55,272 nt of DNA from the IMG/VR virus record IMGVR_UViG_3300031355_000070, positions 1 to 55,272 of that record. One strand, given 5' to 3'. The number at the start of each line of letters is the position of its first letter. The first letter of the stretch is position 1. The DNA is from a virus. Below the pieces are notes generated by a model that had not been told where the DNA came from, searched no databases, and saw only the letters and a program-made list of their open reading frames with translations. Below are positions 42,310 to 50,946 of this stretch, piece after piece. The position numbers and the translations under genes were made by a program.

Positions 42310-43421
42310 AATGCAATAGATGTCTTATAGATAAAAGTATTCCTGGCGCAGACATTAAAGATGGAATGTGTAGCTATTGTAGAATGCATGATAGATTTGA
42401 AAAACAATATACAATAGATAATATAAAACTACAAAAATTGATTAAAAAAATTAAAAAAACAGGGAAGAGGAGATCATATGATTGCCTTATAGGAATAAGC
42501 GGAGGATGTGATTCTTCATATTTATTATATTTAGCCGTGAAGAAATTCAATCTGCATCCACTTGTTGTTCATTTCGATAATCGATTGAATACGAAATGTG
42601 CAGAGAATAACATGAGGAATCTTGTGGATTTTTTAAATGTGGATTTTATTAGATACCAGTTACCGAAAAAAACATATAATGAATTGAATAGAGCATTCTT
42701 TGAATCCTCCGTAAGCGATGCTGATATACCCAATGATATGGCAATGTTAGCAATATTTAAAAAGGTAGCAAGACAATTTGGGATTAAGTTTATTTTTAAT
42801 GGTCATTCATTTAGAACTGAAGGAAGCAACCCCCTATCATGGACTTATATGGATGCAAAATATATTCAGAGTGTTTATCGTTCATTCTGGAATAAACCAC
42901 TTGTAGGCTTCCCGTTACTTACTGTTTTAGAACAATTAAAAGCGGGTTTTTTGGGAATTAAGGAAATCAGATTATTAAACTATATAGATTATAGAAAAGA
43001 CGATGCGAAGAAAGTTTTAAGAGAAAATGTAGATTGGGAAGATTATGGTGGTCATCATTTAGAAAATAAATATACAGCATTCATATCATCCTATTTTCTT
43101 CCTAAAAAATTTGGTATCGACAAAAGAATTATCGAATATTCAGCCCTTGTCCGTTCAGGACAATTAACAAGGGAAAAAGCAGAAAAAATGCTAAAAAAAG
43201 AACCAAACTTGCCGAATAATATATTAAAGGAAATTAAACAAAAATATTCTAATTTTGATAATATAATGAAATCAAAATCGAAAAAATCATTTCAAGATTT
43301 TGAGACATATCATAAGCTTTTTAAAAGGTATAAATTTCTAATTTGGATTGGCTCTAAACTTCAATTGTTACCAAAAACATTTTATATCAAGTATGCAAAA
43401 AAGAATAGTAATGAAAAATAA
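42303..43421 (+). CDS. N-acetyl-sugar amidotransferase (WbpG-like)
   Basis: 372 residues. CNRCLID and CSYCRMHDRF form an N-terminal zinc site; ISGGCDSSYLLYLA (66-72) is the PP-loop; FIFNGHSFRTEGSNPLSWTYMD is family-specific. WbpG/PseA relatives make acetamidino sugars in LPS or flagellin glycans, with ammonia from HisF/HisH-like partners; none is encoded here. Confidence 0.8.
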   Translation: MLKCNRCLIDKSIPGADIKDGMCSYCRMHDRFEKQYTIDNIKLQKLIKKIKKTGKRRSYDCLIGISGGCDSSYLLYLAVKKFNLHPLVVHFDNRLNTKCAENNMRNLVDFLNVDFIRYQLPKKTYNELNRAFFESSVSDADIPNDMAMLAIFKKVARQFGIKFIFNGHSFRTEGSNPLSWTYMDAKYIQSVYRSFWNKPLVGFPLLTVLEQLKAGFLGIKEIRLLNYIDYRKDDAKKVLRENVDWEDYGGHHLENKYTAFISSYFLPKKFGIDKRIIEYSALVRSGQLTREKAEKMLKKEPNLPNNILKEIKQKYSNFDNIMKSKSKKSFQDFETYHKLFKRYKFLIWIGSKLQLLPKTFYIKYAKKNSNEK

Positions 43422-44340
43422 AAAAATAGCTCATTTTTCACCCGAAGCCTTCAGTTCTCTTTTTGAAAAATATATTAATGATTATACATTCTTGCATAAC
43501 CGTTGCGATAAGGATGTGGATATAATATATTGCGGAAGCATGTCTCAATTAAGCAAGGCGATGATAGCCAAGGAGATTTTCAACAAGCCTCTAATATGTT
43601 GGGTTTGGGACATTCCCTATAATTGGAGGGAATGGTGCAGATCAGATAATGAAATTCAAAATAATCAGAGAAGAGAAGCGTATGTTAAAAAATCGATTCT
43701 GAATCTCCGAAAATGCGATAAAGTAATTAGTGCAAGCAAATATACTCAAAGAATACTGAAAAAAAAGTTCAATATAGATAGTGACCAGATTTATTTTTAT
43801 ATAGATACTGAAGAATTGGATTCAATTCATATAGATTCAAAAAAAGGGCATATTATTCAAATAGGTCGATTTGCTCCCAATAAAAGATTTGATATTTCGA
43901 TTAGAGCGATGAAAGGAATAGATCGAAAATTTATTTGTATTGGCATTGGTAGATACAAAAAATTAGAGGAATTATCTCATAAATTAAATGTTGATGTTGA
44001 TTTTTATTGTAATCGGGAAAATAAAGTTAAAATCAAACTTCTGAAAGAGTCAGAAATTTTAGTATCACCTTCTATTTTTGAGGGTTGGGGCATGACTCCG
44101 ATTGAGGCTCTATATTGTAAGGTGCCAGTTTTATTGAATGATTTAGAAGTATTCAAAGAGATATATGGAGACAATGTACTCTATCATAAAAAGGATAATG
44201 TTGAAGACATGAGAGAGAAGTTACGCTATTTATTGAGTGATAAACAGCTTCAGAGGAAAATAGTAGAGAGATGCCGTCCTCTGATTTCTGAATTTACAGT
44301 TTCCAAATTTGCTAAGAGATGGGAGAAAGTAATTGAGTAA
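43411..44340 (+). CDS. GT4-family glycosyltransferase
   Basis: 309 residues from the ATG at 43411; in-frame ATG at 43393 also possible, no clear ribosome site. IIQIGRFAPNKRFDISIRAM, CIGIGRYKKLEEL, and ILVSPSIFEGWGMTPIEAL with the E-x7-E motif and VPVLLNDLEVFKEIYGDN are the GT4 core. Confidence 0.85.
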   Translation: MKNKKIAHFSPEAFSSLFEKYINDYTFLHNRCDKDVDIIYCGSMSQLSKAMIAKEIFNKPLICWVWDIPYNWREWCRSDNEIQNNQRREAYVKKSILNLRKCDKVISASKYTQRILKKKFNIDSDQIYFYIDTEELDSIHIDSKKGHIIQIGRFAPNKRFDISIRAMKGIDRKFICIGIGRYKKLEELSHKLNVDVDFYCNRENKVKIKLLKESEILVSPSIFEGWGMTPIEALYCKVPVLLNDLEVFKEIYGDNVLYHKKDNVEDMREKLRYLLSDKQLQRKIVERCRPLISEFTVSKFAKRWEKVIE

Positions 44341-44995
44341 TTTAGACATGGCAACTAAGTTCTGTATTGATTTTGGTATAGGACTGGAAGAAGCAGAGAG
44401 CAAACTTCGAGGGATTTTCCCAGCAGATGGAGGCGGATATTTTAATGAGAATGGGAGCAGACCGGGGAACTGGCGATTGCTTTATTTTTCTGTTGTTTCA
44501 TGCCTATTGAAAGCTGCAAAAAATATTCTTGAACTTGGGACTGGCCTAGGAAAGACAACTGCTGCGCTATCTGTATTATTCCCAAATGCAACAATCTATA
44601 CAATTGATATTCCCAAGGATGATAATGATTATAAAGCATTTGCATGGCGGGGTCAATGCAAAGAAAATATGGAATATTTCAAGAAAAATATAAGCAAAGA
44701 TAATATTATTTTTATCGAAAAAAATAGTTTCTTTTTGCCATTTCTAAAGCTTCCCAACACGTTTGATTTAATATGGATTGACGGAGGTCATTATTATCCT
44801 ACAGTAGCATGGGATATTATGTTTTCCTATAATAGATTATGCTCAAAAGGCTTTATGTTTATGCATGATTATGGCCTAAAATTGGACGTCAAGCCTACTG
44901 TAGATTATATAAACAATCTAATAGAAGAAGATATAAAATTTCTTCCTTCCAAGATGACAGGAAGTCTTTCTACTGCATGGCTCAGAAAGGCATGA
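44333..44995 (+). CDS. Class I SAM-dependent methyltransferase
   Basis: 220 residues from a TTG with GGGAGA upstream; the ATG at 44348 is an alternative. NILELGTGLGKTTAALSVLFP (motif I), YTIDIPK and FDLIWIDGGHYYPTVAWDI are the Methyltransf_24 pattern. Likely methylates a sugar in the cassette's product. Confidence 0.75.
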   Translation: MSNLDMATKFCIDFGIGLEEAESKLRGIFPADGGGYFNENGSRPGNWRLLYFSVVSCLLKAAKNILELGTGLGKTTAALSVLFPNATIYTIDIPKDDNDYKAFAWRGQCKENMEYFKKNISKDNIIFIEKNSFFLPFLKLPNTFDLIWIDGGHYYPTVAWDIMFSYNRLCSKGFMFMHDYGLKLDVKPTVDYINNLIEEDIKFLPSKMTGSLSTAWLRKA

Positions 44996-44999
44996 TGAA

Positions 45000-45788
45000 A
45001 TGAAAGTAGGGTTTATACAAGTTTTTAATGAAGTCAATTGGATTGGCTATGCGATAGAACAAGCCATGAATTTCTGCGATGAGCTAATTGTTTGCGAGGG
45101 ATCTCAATTCGTTGCCTTCCCTGATATTCCAGAAAGATCTGATGATGGCACATTAGACATTATAAATGATAAAGTGAAGCAGTATCCTAAGAAGATAAAA
45201 ATTATCAAAACTATAAGAAAATATAATAATTATAGAAAAAATCAATGTGCTAATTTTAATCTGGCACTTGATGATTGTAAAATTGGAGATTATTTCATTC
45301 ATCTTGATGCAGATGAATTTTTTACTGATGAATGGATTACAAAAGTAAACGAACTAATGAGAGAAAATAAAATTGATATTATTAATACACTTGGCTATAG
45401 ATTTATGTTTAGTTTTAAGTGGCGATTTGATTTTGGTAAAATACAGCCACGCTTTGTTATTGTTAAAAAAATTAATGGACTTCATTTTAGGCCTACCCAT
45501 CATTACGTAAATCCAGGCAAACATATAATAACGTTTCCCAAAAATAGTCATTATCATTATTGCTGGCTAAAACCGCAAGAGAGAATGCACATAAGAATGA
45601 AAACATCTGGGATGTATCCGAATATGCTGAATTGGTTTGATAAAAATTGGGATAATTTCAAATTGGAAAATGGAAAAGAATATTCAGGCTATTCAGGCAA
45701 ATTTAATTTGCATAGATATGAAGGCAATCACCCTGAAATACTAAATAATCACCCCTGGCGACACGTTGAAGATATAAGAAAATTATGA
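45000..45788 (+). CDS. GT2-like glycosyltransferase, paralogue 1
   Basis: 262 residues. FNEVNWIGYAIEQAMNFCDELIVCEGS, HLDADEFFT (DxD) and a C-terminal HPEILNNHPWRHVEDIRK. The ending and overall layout match the next gene, so they are tandem paralogues of beta-1,4-GlcNAc/GT2-like enzymes. Confidence 0.7.
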   Translation: MKVGFIQVFNEVNWIGYAIEQAMNFCDELIVCEGSQFVAFPDIPERSDDGTLDIINDKVKQYPKKIKIIKTIRKYNNYRKNQCANFNLALDDCKIGDYFIHLDADEFFTDEWITKVNELMRENKIDIINTLGYRFMFSFKWRFDFGKIQPRFVIVKKINGLHFRPTHHYVNPGKHIITFPKNSHYHYCWLKPQERMHIRMKTSGMYPNMLNWFDKNWDNFKLENGKEYSGYSGKFNLHRYEGNHPEILNNHPWRHVEDIRKL

Positions 45789-46618
45789 AAATATTGGGTG
45801 GGATGACAACGTGGAATAATTTTGAATTCTTTAAATATTCATTAAAACAAGCACTGGATTTTTGTGATGAAGTAATTGTAGTTGAGGGTTGTCATTCAAG
45901 GCAATATCCGAAACATTCTACTGATGGAACAGTTGAATATTTAAATTCTTTAAAACATTCAAAGCTAAAAGTATTAGATTTTGATTATAAGAAATATGGC
46001 TTAGAAGGGAAAAGATATGATTTAGTTCAATGCAAGATATGGAATTTAATAAACAGTTCCTTTAAATCATGGAAGCCGGGAAATTGGTTAGTTCGATGGG
46101 ATGATGATAGATTTTGGTTTAAAAAGGATTTAGAAAAAGTAAGAGATATTCTTAAAACTACAAAACAGGACAGAGTGAATTTTAGGGAAAGATTTTTTAC
46201 ATATAATTTTAGATTCAATCTTATTCGAGGGCCTGGACATAGATTTGACAGGATTACAGAAGGATGTTTTTATACGCCAATTGTTAATTTGTGTTATGAA
46301 AATAGCACACGCTATCAAGATATGCCAATACAATCAGAGATCATTGTTTTTCATTATACTTCCGTTAAGAAATCCGAAAGAATGAATGCTCGCTGGATTA
46401 TGTCTGTTGAGAAAGGAACAGAAAGTTCAAGAACACGATTCAAGAAATGGATGAACATTAAATGGAAAAATGATGATGATTTTTTAAAGTACAGAGATAC
46501 TATCGCTTTTATATTAGGAGGCGATCCCAGCAATGTTAATATTTATAATGGAAAACATCCTGAAGTATTAGACAGCCATCCTTGGCGATATATTGAGGAT
46601 ATAAGGAAAATAAAATGA
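45785..46618 (+). CDS. GT2-like glycosyltransferase, paralogue 2
   Basis: 277 residues, ATGA overlap. FEFFKYSLKQALDFCDEVIVVEG, VRWDDDRFW (DDD) and HPEVLDSHPWRYIEDIRK. Paralogue of the preceding protein; they may act in succession on the same glycan. Confidence 0.7.
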   Translation: MKILGGMTTWNNFEFFKYSLKQALDFCDEVIVVEGCHSRQYPKHSTDGTVEYLNSLKHSKLKVLDFDYKKYGLEGKRYDLVQCKIWNLINSSFKSWKPGNWLVRWDDDRFWFKKDLEKVRDILKTTKQDRVNFRERFFTYNFRFNLIRGPGHRFDRITEGCFYTPIVNLCYENSTRYQDMPIQSEIIVFHYTSVKKSERMNARWIMSVEKGTESSRTRFKKWMNIKWKNDDDFLKYRDTIAFILGGDPSNVNIYNGKHPEVLDSHPWRYIEDIRKIK

Positions 46619-46626
46619 GGTATTAA

Positions 46627-47175
46627 ATGCCAGATATAGAACGACCTGCATTGTTTTATGACAAAAATTTTAATAAAACGGGATGGAAGAAACCCGAAAT
46701 GATACCTCGACATCAATATGTTATTAATGAATTGAAACGACTTAAAGTAAAGACCGTGCTTGATATTGGATGTGGAATAGGAACACTTCTTTCGCTCTGT
46801 CGGGATAGTGGTCTTACGTGTCATGGGTTTGATTTTAGTTCTGTAGCTATTAATATCTGTAAAAAATATAATAAATTAGATAATGTATGGGTTGGGAATG
46901 CTTTGGATAAAAAGAATTATGAAGGTGAATATGATGCTTATTTGGTCATAGAAGTTTTAGAGCACATTGAAAGGGATTTTGATGTTATCAAAAACCTGAG
47001 GTCAAATATTCCATTTATATTTTCTCTTCCAAATTGGGCTAATGTTGGGAGTAGTCATGTAAGATGCTTTAGTTCTGATTTTGCGATAAGGCAGAGATAT
47101 GGTGAAATTGTTGATATAAAAAGCATTAAAAGATTCGGAGCTCGCAGAGTTATTATAAGCATAACAAAAATATAA
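46627..47175 (+). CDS. SAM-dependent methyltransferase
   Basis: 182 residues. VLDIGCGIGTLLSLCRDSG (motif I), HGFDFSSVAINICKKY, YLVIEVLEHIERDFD and PFIFSLPNW: a class I (Methyltransf_11/23-type) enzyme, UbiG-like. Confidence 0.8.
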   Translation: MPDIERPALFYDKNFNKTGWKKPEMIPRHQYVINELKRLKVKTVLDIGCGIGTLLSLCRDSGLTCHGFDFSSVAINICKKYNKLDNVWVGNALDKKNYEGEYDAYLVIEVLEHIERDFDVIKNLRSNIPFIFSLPNWANVGSSHVRCFSSDFAIRQRYGEIVDIKSIKRFGARRVIISITKI

Positions 47176-47240
47176 AAAATGCAAAAAGACAACAATATTG
47201 AAAGAATATAAATTATTAAAAATAACGCAATGAAAAGGAC

Positions 47241-47661
47241 ATGAAGCTATTAGACATAAGAGACATTTCGATTATAGATTCTTTCCCTTTGTATAATTGC
47301 AAAAAAGATTCTTCCTTTACCAAATATTTTAATGGTAGCAATACATGATATGTCTGTAACAATAGGAAGATTTCAAACAGATTGCCTTCTTGGGAAAAAA
47401 GGAGAGCTTTATTATCAAGAAGGACGAATTGAGTTTGACAAGTGGGAATTAGGGCAGTTCTTAACTGACGAGAAATGGTTCGTTAAAGAATATTCATGGC
47501 TTGATAAGGACGAATCTCAATATGATATTAAACAAAAGGCTACTTGGTATCCATATCAATATATTTATAGCGAAAATAATATTCCTAATAAAGAATTAGG
47601 AAGTTATGGGCCTACTATTGGATTTGCCTTTCAAATTGAAAAAGAAACTGGGAAAAACTAA
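47241..47661 (+). pseudogene. Frameshifted gene in glycan cassette (methyltransferase-type start)
   Basis: A 35-residue frame from 47241 starts DIRDISIIDSFPLYNCKK, like DIVIIDAFSLYDCKK at the start of the methyltransferase at 48961. It stops at 47348, but after the A6 run at 47300-47307 the +1 frame reads KKILPLPNILMVAIHDMSV and runs to 47661. One lost or gained A would join them into a protein of about 139 residues lacking the SAM-binding core. Likely a decayed, internally deleted methyltransferase; a functional 109-residue protein from 47332 cannot be excluded. Confidence 0.5.
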
Positions 47662-47663
47662 AT

Positions 47664-48308
47664 ATGATTAATAAAAAAGAGATAAAGATTGTATTCCCTG
47701 AGAGTGTGAAAAAATATATGAGGCTTCAATGTAACGATGAGATTAGACTTTATAATCATTTGATAGAGATTGAGAAAATAGAAAAATACTTAAAAGATTT
47801 AAAGCCTAAAATAGCATTGGATATGGGTTCGGGAATAGGGCGTGCGAGCGTTTTTTTCTTCAAATATTTTAATTGGACAGATACTCTATTTATAGAGGCT
47901 GACGGGAATTCAGGTGAAATACAGCTATCAGGGATAAGAAATGGGGAAAAAGAATTTTATAATTCTCTAAAAGCAACAGAATTGTTTTGTAGAGCGAATG
48001 AGATTGAGAATTTAAAATTATTTAATCTTGAGAAGCATACATGGAAAGAATTAGATTGCAAACCCGATTTAGTTTATAGCTTTGCCGCATTGGGATTTCA
48101 TTGGTCTTTTAATCAATTTTTAATAGACATTTATCCTTTTTTGGAAAGTAAATGTATTTTAATTTTTGGATTAAGAGGTAAAACACAAATAAAGAGTTGG
48201 ATTGATAATCAAGTAAAAAATATTAATTTTGACGAATATCGAATTATAGAGTTTTTTTTTGATGCAAAAAATAAAAAAGGAGGATTTATAATTTTGGAGA
48301 AAAAATGA
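47664..48308 (+). CDS. SAM-dependent methyltransferase
   Basis: 214 residues. IALDMGSGIGRASVFFFKYF (motif I), LFIEADGNSGE and DLVYSFAALGFHWSFNQFL: sugar O-methyltransferase-like, class I. Very A+T-rich. Confidence 0.7.
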   Translation: MINKKEIKIVFPESVKKYMRLQCNDEIRLYNHLIEIEKIEKYLKDLKPKIALDMGSGIGRASVFFFKYFNWTDTLFIEADGNSGEIQLSGIRNGEKEFYNSLKATELFCRANEIENLKLFNLEKHTWKELDCKPDLVYSFAALGFHWSFNQFLIDIYPFLESKCILIFGLRGKTQIKSWIDNQVKNINFDEYRIIEFFFDAKNKKGGFIILEKK

Positions 48309-48964
48309 AGCCTTTATACATTACTTATTCAAATGAATTGGAACCATTTAATAGCATGGCGAATGAGCTTTGCCATAAAGTTAAAAAACTTAATTGTGGC
48401 GATTGCATTCATTTGCATCAATCTAAACCAGGAGCTGAAACGAATTTTTCTATTGCTATGTATTCTATGATTTTTGCCGAAGTTAAAAAGATTATAGTTA
48501 AACGCCCTATAATAATTCTTGATGCTGATCATATATTATTGAAGCCGATAATAGAAATTTTTAATGGTGATTGGGATGTTGGCGCTGTATATCGTAGTAA
48601 ATGTATTAATAAATATGGTAGGCATGATTATTGTAGCGGATTAGTGTTATTAAATAATCGACGACCAGACCGTATAATAAAATTCTGCTATGATTGGTTG
48701 CATAGCATGTCTTCATATATACTATCTCCAGGGTTCTGTCCAGAAGGATTGAAACAACAAGGTTGGCAAGATACATGGTGGAATGATCAAGCATCATTGA
48801 ATGAAATTATTACTGTTGATGAAGTAACATTTGGAAAGATTTATACCATTAAGGGCTATCGTGTTTTGCCTTTGCATTGGAATAAATATACATTACCAAG
48901 CAAAGAAGCCGTTATCTTACATCTTAAAGGAGGTAGAAAAAAGCAATGGAAAAAATTAATATGA
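48305..48964 (+). CDS. Glycosyltransferase-like protein (GT-A, DxD)
   Basis: 219 residues, ATGA overlap. RPIIILDADHILLKPI is a DxD metal site after a beta strand; DYCSGLVLLNNRRPDRI and VILHLKGGRKKQW resemble the GT8/galactosyl family end. Assignment by motif only. Confidence 0.6.
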   Translation: MKPLYITYSNELEPFNSMANELCHKVKKLNCGDCIHLHQSKPGAETNFSIAMYSMIFAEVKKIIVKRPIIILDADHILLKPIIEIFNGDWDVGAVYRSKCINKYGRHDYCSGLVLLNNRRPDRIIKFCYDWLHSMSSYILSPGFCPEGLKQQGWQDTWWNDQASLNEIITVDEVTFGKIYTIKGYRVLPLHWNKYTLPSKEAVILHLKGGRKKQWKKLI

Positions 48965-49482
48965 AAGATATTGTTATTATAGATGCTTTTTCTTTATATG
49001 ATTGTAAAAAATTAGTCCTGAATGTTGGTTGTGGGAAAGGCAGAATAGATTATCATCTTGCAAAAATGGGTTATAGAGTTTATGCTATTGATATTAAAAG
49101 ACAGAATGCTTGGAAGGATAATAAGCAATTGACTTTTCATTTGGCAGACATCTTTGATTTATCAAGTTTTCCCATAGCGTCTGCTCCCATTGTCATATGT
49201 AGCCAGGTTTTAGAGCATCTGAAGGATTATAGAAAGGCTCTGGCAAACTTATTGAAATTGACAGAAATCAGATTAATTTTGACTGTTCCCTTTAAGAAAT
49301 CTTTTTATAGCCCAGAACATGTTAATTTCTGGGATGATAATAATGTAGGAGAATTCATTGAATTATGCAAACCTTACTCTGTGTCCATTTCCAAGATAAT
49401 TACTAAACCAGAGGATATAAGAAGAAAACAATGTGATTATTTAATAGTAATAGATAAGAGGCAAAAAAATGTCATACAATAG
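48961..49482 (+). CDS. SAM-dependent methyltransferase
   Basis: 173 residues from the ATG at 48961 (ATGA overlap); ATG at 48946 lies inside the previous gene. LVLNVGCGKGRIDYHLAKMG (motif I), YAIDIKR, VICSQVLEHLKDYRKAL and ILTVPFKKSF. Last gene of the cassette; its start overlaps a remnant-like sequence at 47241. Confidence 0.75.
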   Translation: MKDIVIIDAFSLYDCKKLVLNVGCGKGRIDYHLAKMGYRVYAIDIKRQNAWKDNKQLTFHLADIFDLSSFPIASAPIVICSQVLEHLKDYRKALANLLKLTEIRLILTVPFKKSFYSPEHVNFWDDNNVGEFIELCKPYSVSISKIITKPEDIRRKQCDYLIVIDKRQKNVIQ

Positions 49483-49789
49483 CCTGTTAATAAACAAAGT
49501 CGATTTGATAACCATAACAACAATCGCATGGGGTGAAACGGCAGAGGCGGTGATTCCGAATGTCGTCTGCCGGATCATGTATACGAATAAGCTTATCCGG
49601 AACTATCAGGGAGAGGAAGTACTGTCATTCGCAAAGCTGTTCTTCAAGCCAGCCCAGATGATCAACCATATGATGAAGGTCCGGATAACTGGTCCGCAGG
49701 ATGCGTCGAAGATAAAGCATCCGATAATCATGATTACGAGACCTCAAAATTCAACAGCGATACATCATACGGAAGTATGGATAGCATAA
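49469..49789 (+). CDS. Head-closure / neck protein
   Basis: 106 residues. AEAVIPNVVCRIMYTNKLIRNYQGEEVLSFAKLFF is a pattern of head-closure (stopper) proteins. It overlaps the last cassette gene by 14 bases and restores core-like base composition, marking the 3' edge of the insertion. Confidence 0.65.
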   Translation: MSYNSLLINKVDLITITTIAWGETAEAVIPNVVCRIMYTNKLIRNYQGEEVLSFAKLFFKPAQMINHMMKVRITGPQDASKIKHPIIMITRPQNSTAIHHTEVWIA

Positions 49790-49796
49790 TTAAATA

Positions 49797-49825
49797 TTGA
49801 CAAATGAGCTGGGATTATGTAAATT
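49797..49825 (+). promoter_or_regulatory. Possible promoter P6
   Basis: TTGACA at 49797-49802, 17-base spacer, TAAATT at 49820-49825 (4 of 6). It would serve the neck/tail genes after the cassette. Confidence 0.45.
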
Positions 49826-49842
49826 TATGATATATGGAAATT

Positions 49843-49908
49843 AGGATGAGATGCTAATGATAACGTGCAATTTTGCTATGCGGTCTCTGCTCTCATCCTT
49901 AATTTTTA
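49843..49908 (+). other. Long hairpin in the neck-gene leader
   Basis: AGGATGAGA (49843-49851) pairs perfectly with TCTCATCCT (49891-49899), followed by TTAATTTTT. A second hairpin GAATGTTCCT/AGGAAATTC lies at about 49974-50000. The 238-base gap 49790-50027 holds only these elements and P6. Weak terminator or leader structure. Confidence 0.45.
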
Positions 49909-50027
49909 GTTAAGAGGATTAAGGCGAAAGTCTAAAACTTGCTGCGCTTAAACGCTCAAAGCATTTAAAGCTTGAATGTTCCTTCCAAGCGTAGGAAATT
50001 CAAAATTTATTGAGGTTATAGAGAATT

Positions 50028-50423
50028 ATGGCTGATAAGACTGGATTTTCGGTTGATTTTTCAGACTTCGATAAGAAGTTCATGAAGATTGTTACTACCG
50101 CCATACCGTCTGCTGGAGCTAGAGGGCTTAAGAAGTCGGCAGCACATCTATTGAGAGATGCGATATTGGAGAGGCCAACAGCACCCAAGAAGACTGGTAA
50201 TTTGAGAAGGACGCAGAAAGTAGAAGAGCCGGTCTTGAGGCCTGACATATCGGTCGAAGCTGGATTCACAGCAGACTATTCAGCAGCAGTACATGAAATG
50301 CCAAGTTCTAATAATTTTACTGAGCCTGATAGCGGACCGAAATACTTGGAATCGAAGCTAATACGTAATAAAGAGAAGTATATGAAGATAGCAGCGGATG
50401 AAATACTTGGTGAGGCCAAATGA
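50028..50423 (+). CDS. Neck/minor tail protein (HK97 gp10-like)
   Basis: 131 residues. GLKKSAAHLLRDAILERPTAPKKTGNLRRT and VSVEAGFTADYSAAVHEM are classic HK97 gp10 family features. It bridges head and tail. Confidence 0.8.
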   Translation: MADKTGFSVDFSDFDKKFMKIVTTAIPSAGARGLKKSAAHLLRDAILERPTAPKKTGNLRRTQKVEEPVLRPDISVEAGFTADYSAAVHEMPSSNNFTEPDSGPKYLESKLIRNKEKYMKIAADEILGEAK

Positions 50424-50911
50424 TAAGAGAGATAACGACTTATATCCAGAATCACATTCCTTTAGACCCGCTTATAACGTGGACTGCACCAGCTCTGACT
50501 ATTGATATTAATCTATTTGCCGGCCATATTCCGATAGAGAATGTAGCAGGCGCTAAAATTCCATCTGGTTTAACTAATCAGAGATATGTTGCTGTGCTTG
50601 AGAATGCGGGCGGGGCAGTGGATAATCAGCAGCCGGATATGATTGAGAAGGCCATACAAATCTATAGCCAGGCTGATAATTATTTTCAGGCTCGCAAGGA
50701 CGCAATGGACATATACACATTACTGCATCAGGATGTGAATACTTATGGAACTGCGGGGATTGACTTGCCAGTTGTGGCCGGCGGTCCGAACTGGCTTGCT
50801 ATGGTTATCGATGCTATATCTGTGCCAGCTCCGATACAGAATCCTGATGCCAAGAAAAATTTTGTGTTTAGTTGTAATTTTATATTTAGGATGGAGAAGG
50901 CAATTTGTTAG
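50420..50911 (+). CDS. Tail completion / terminator protein
   Basis: 163 residues, ATGA overlap. ENAGGAVDNQQPDMIEKAIQIYSQADNYFQARKDAMDIYTLL is typical of the minor-capsid/tail-terminator family (PF12691-like) that caps the tail tube. Confidence 0.7.
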   Translation: MIREITTYIQNHIPLDPLITWTAPALTIDINLFAGHIPIENVAGAKIPSGLTNQRYVAVLENAGGAVDNQQPDMIEKAIQIYSQADNYFQARKDAMDIYTLLHQDVNTYGTAGIDLPVVAGGPNWLAMVIDAISVPAPIQNPDAKKNFVFSCNFIFRMEKAIC

Positions 50912-50946
50912 CCTTTGAAATAAATTTTTTATGGAGGTAAAGAAAA

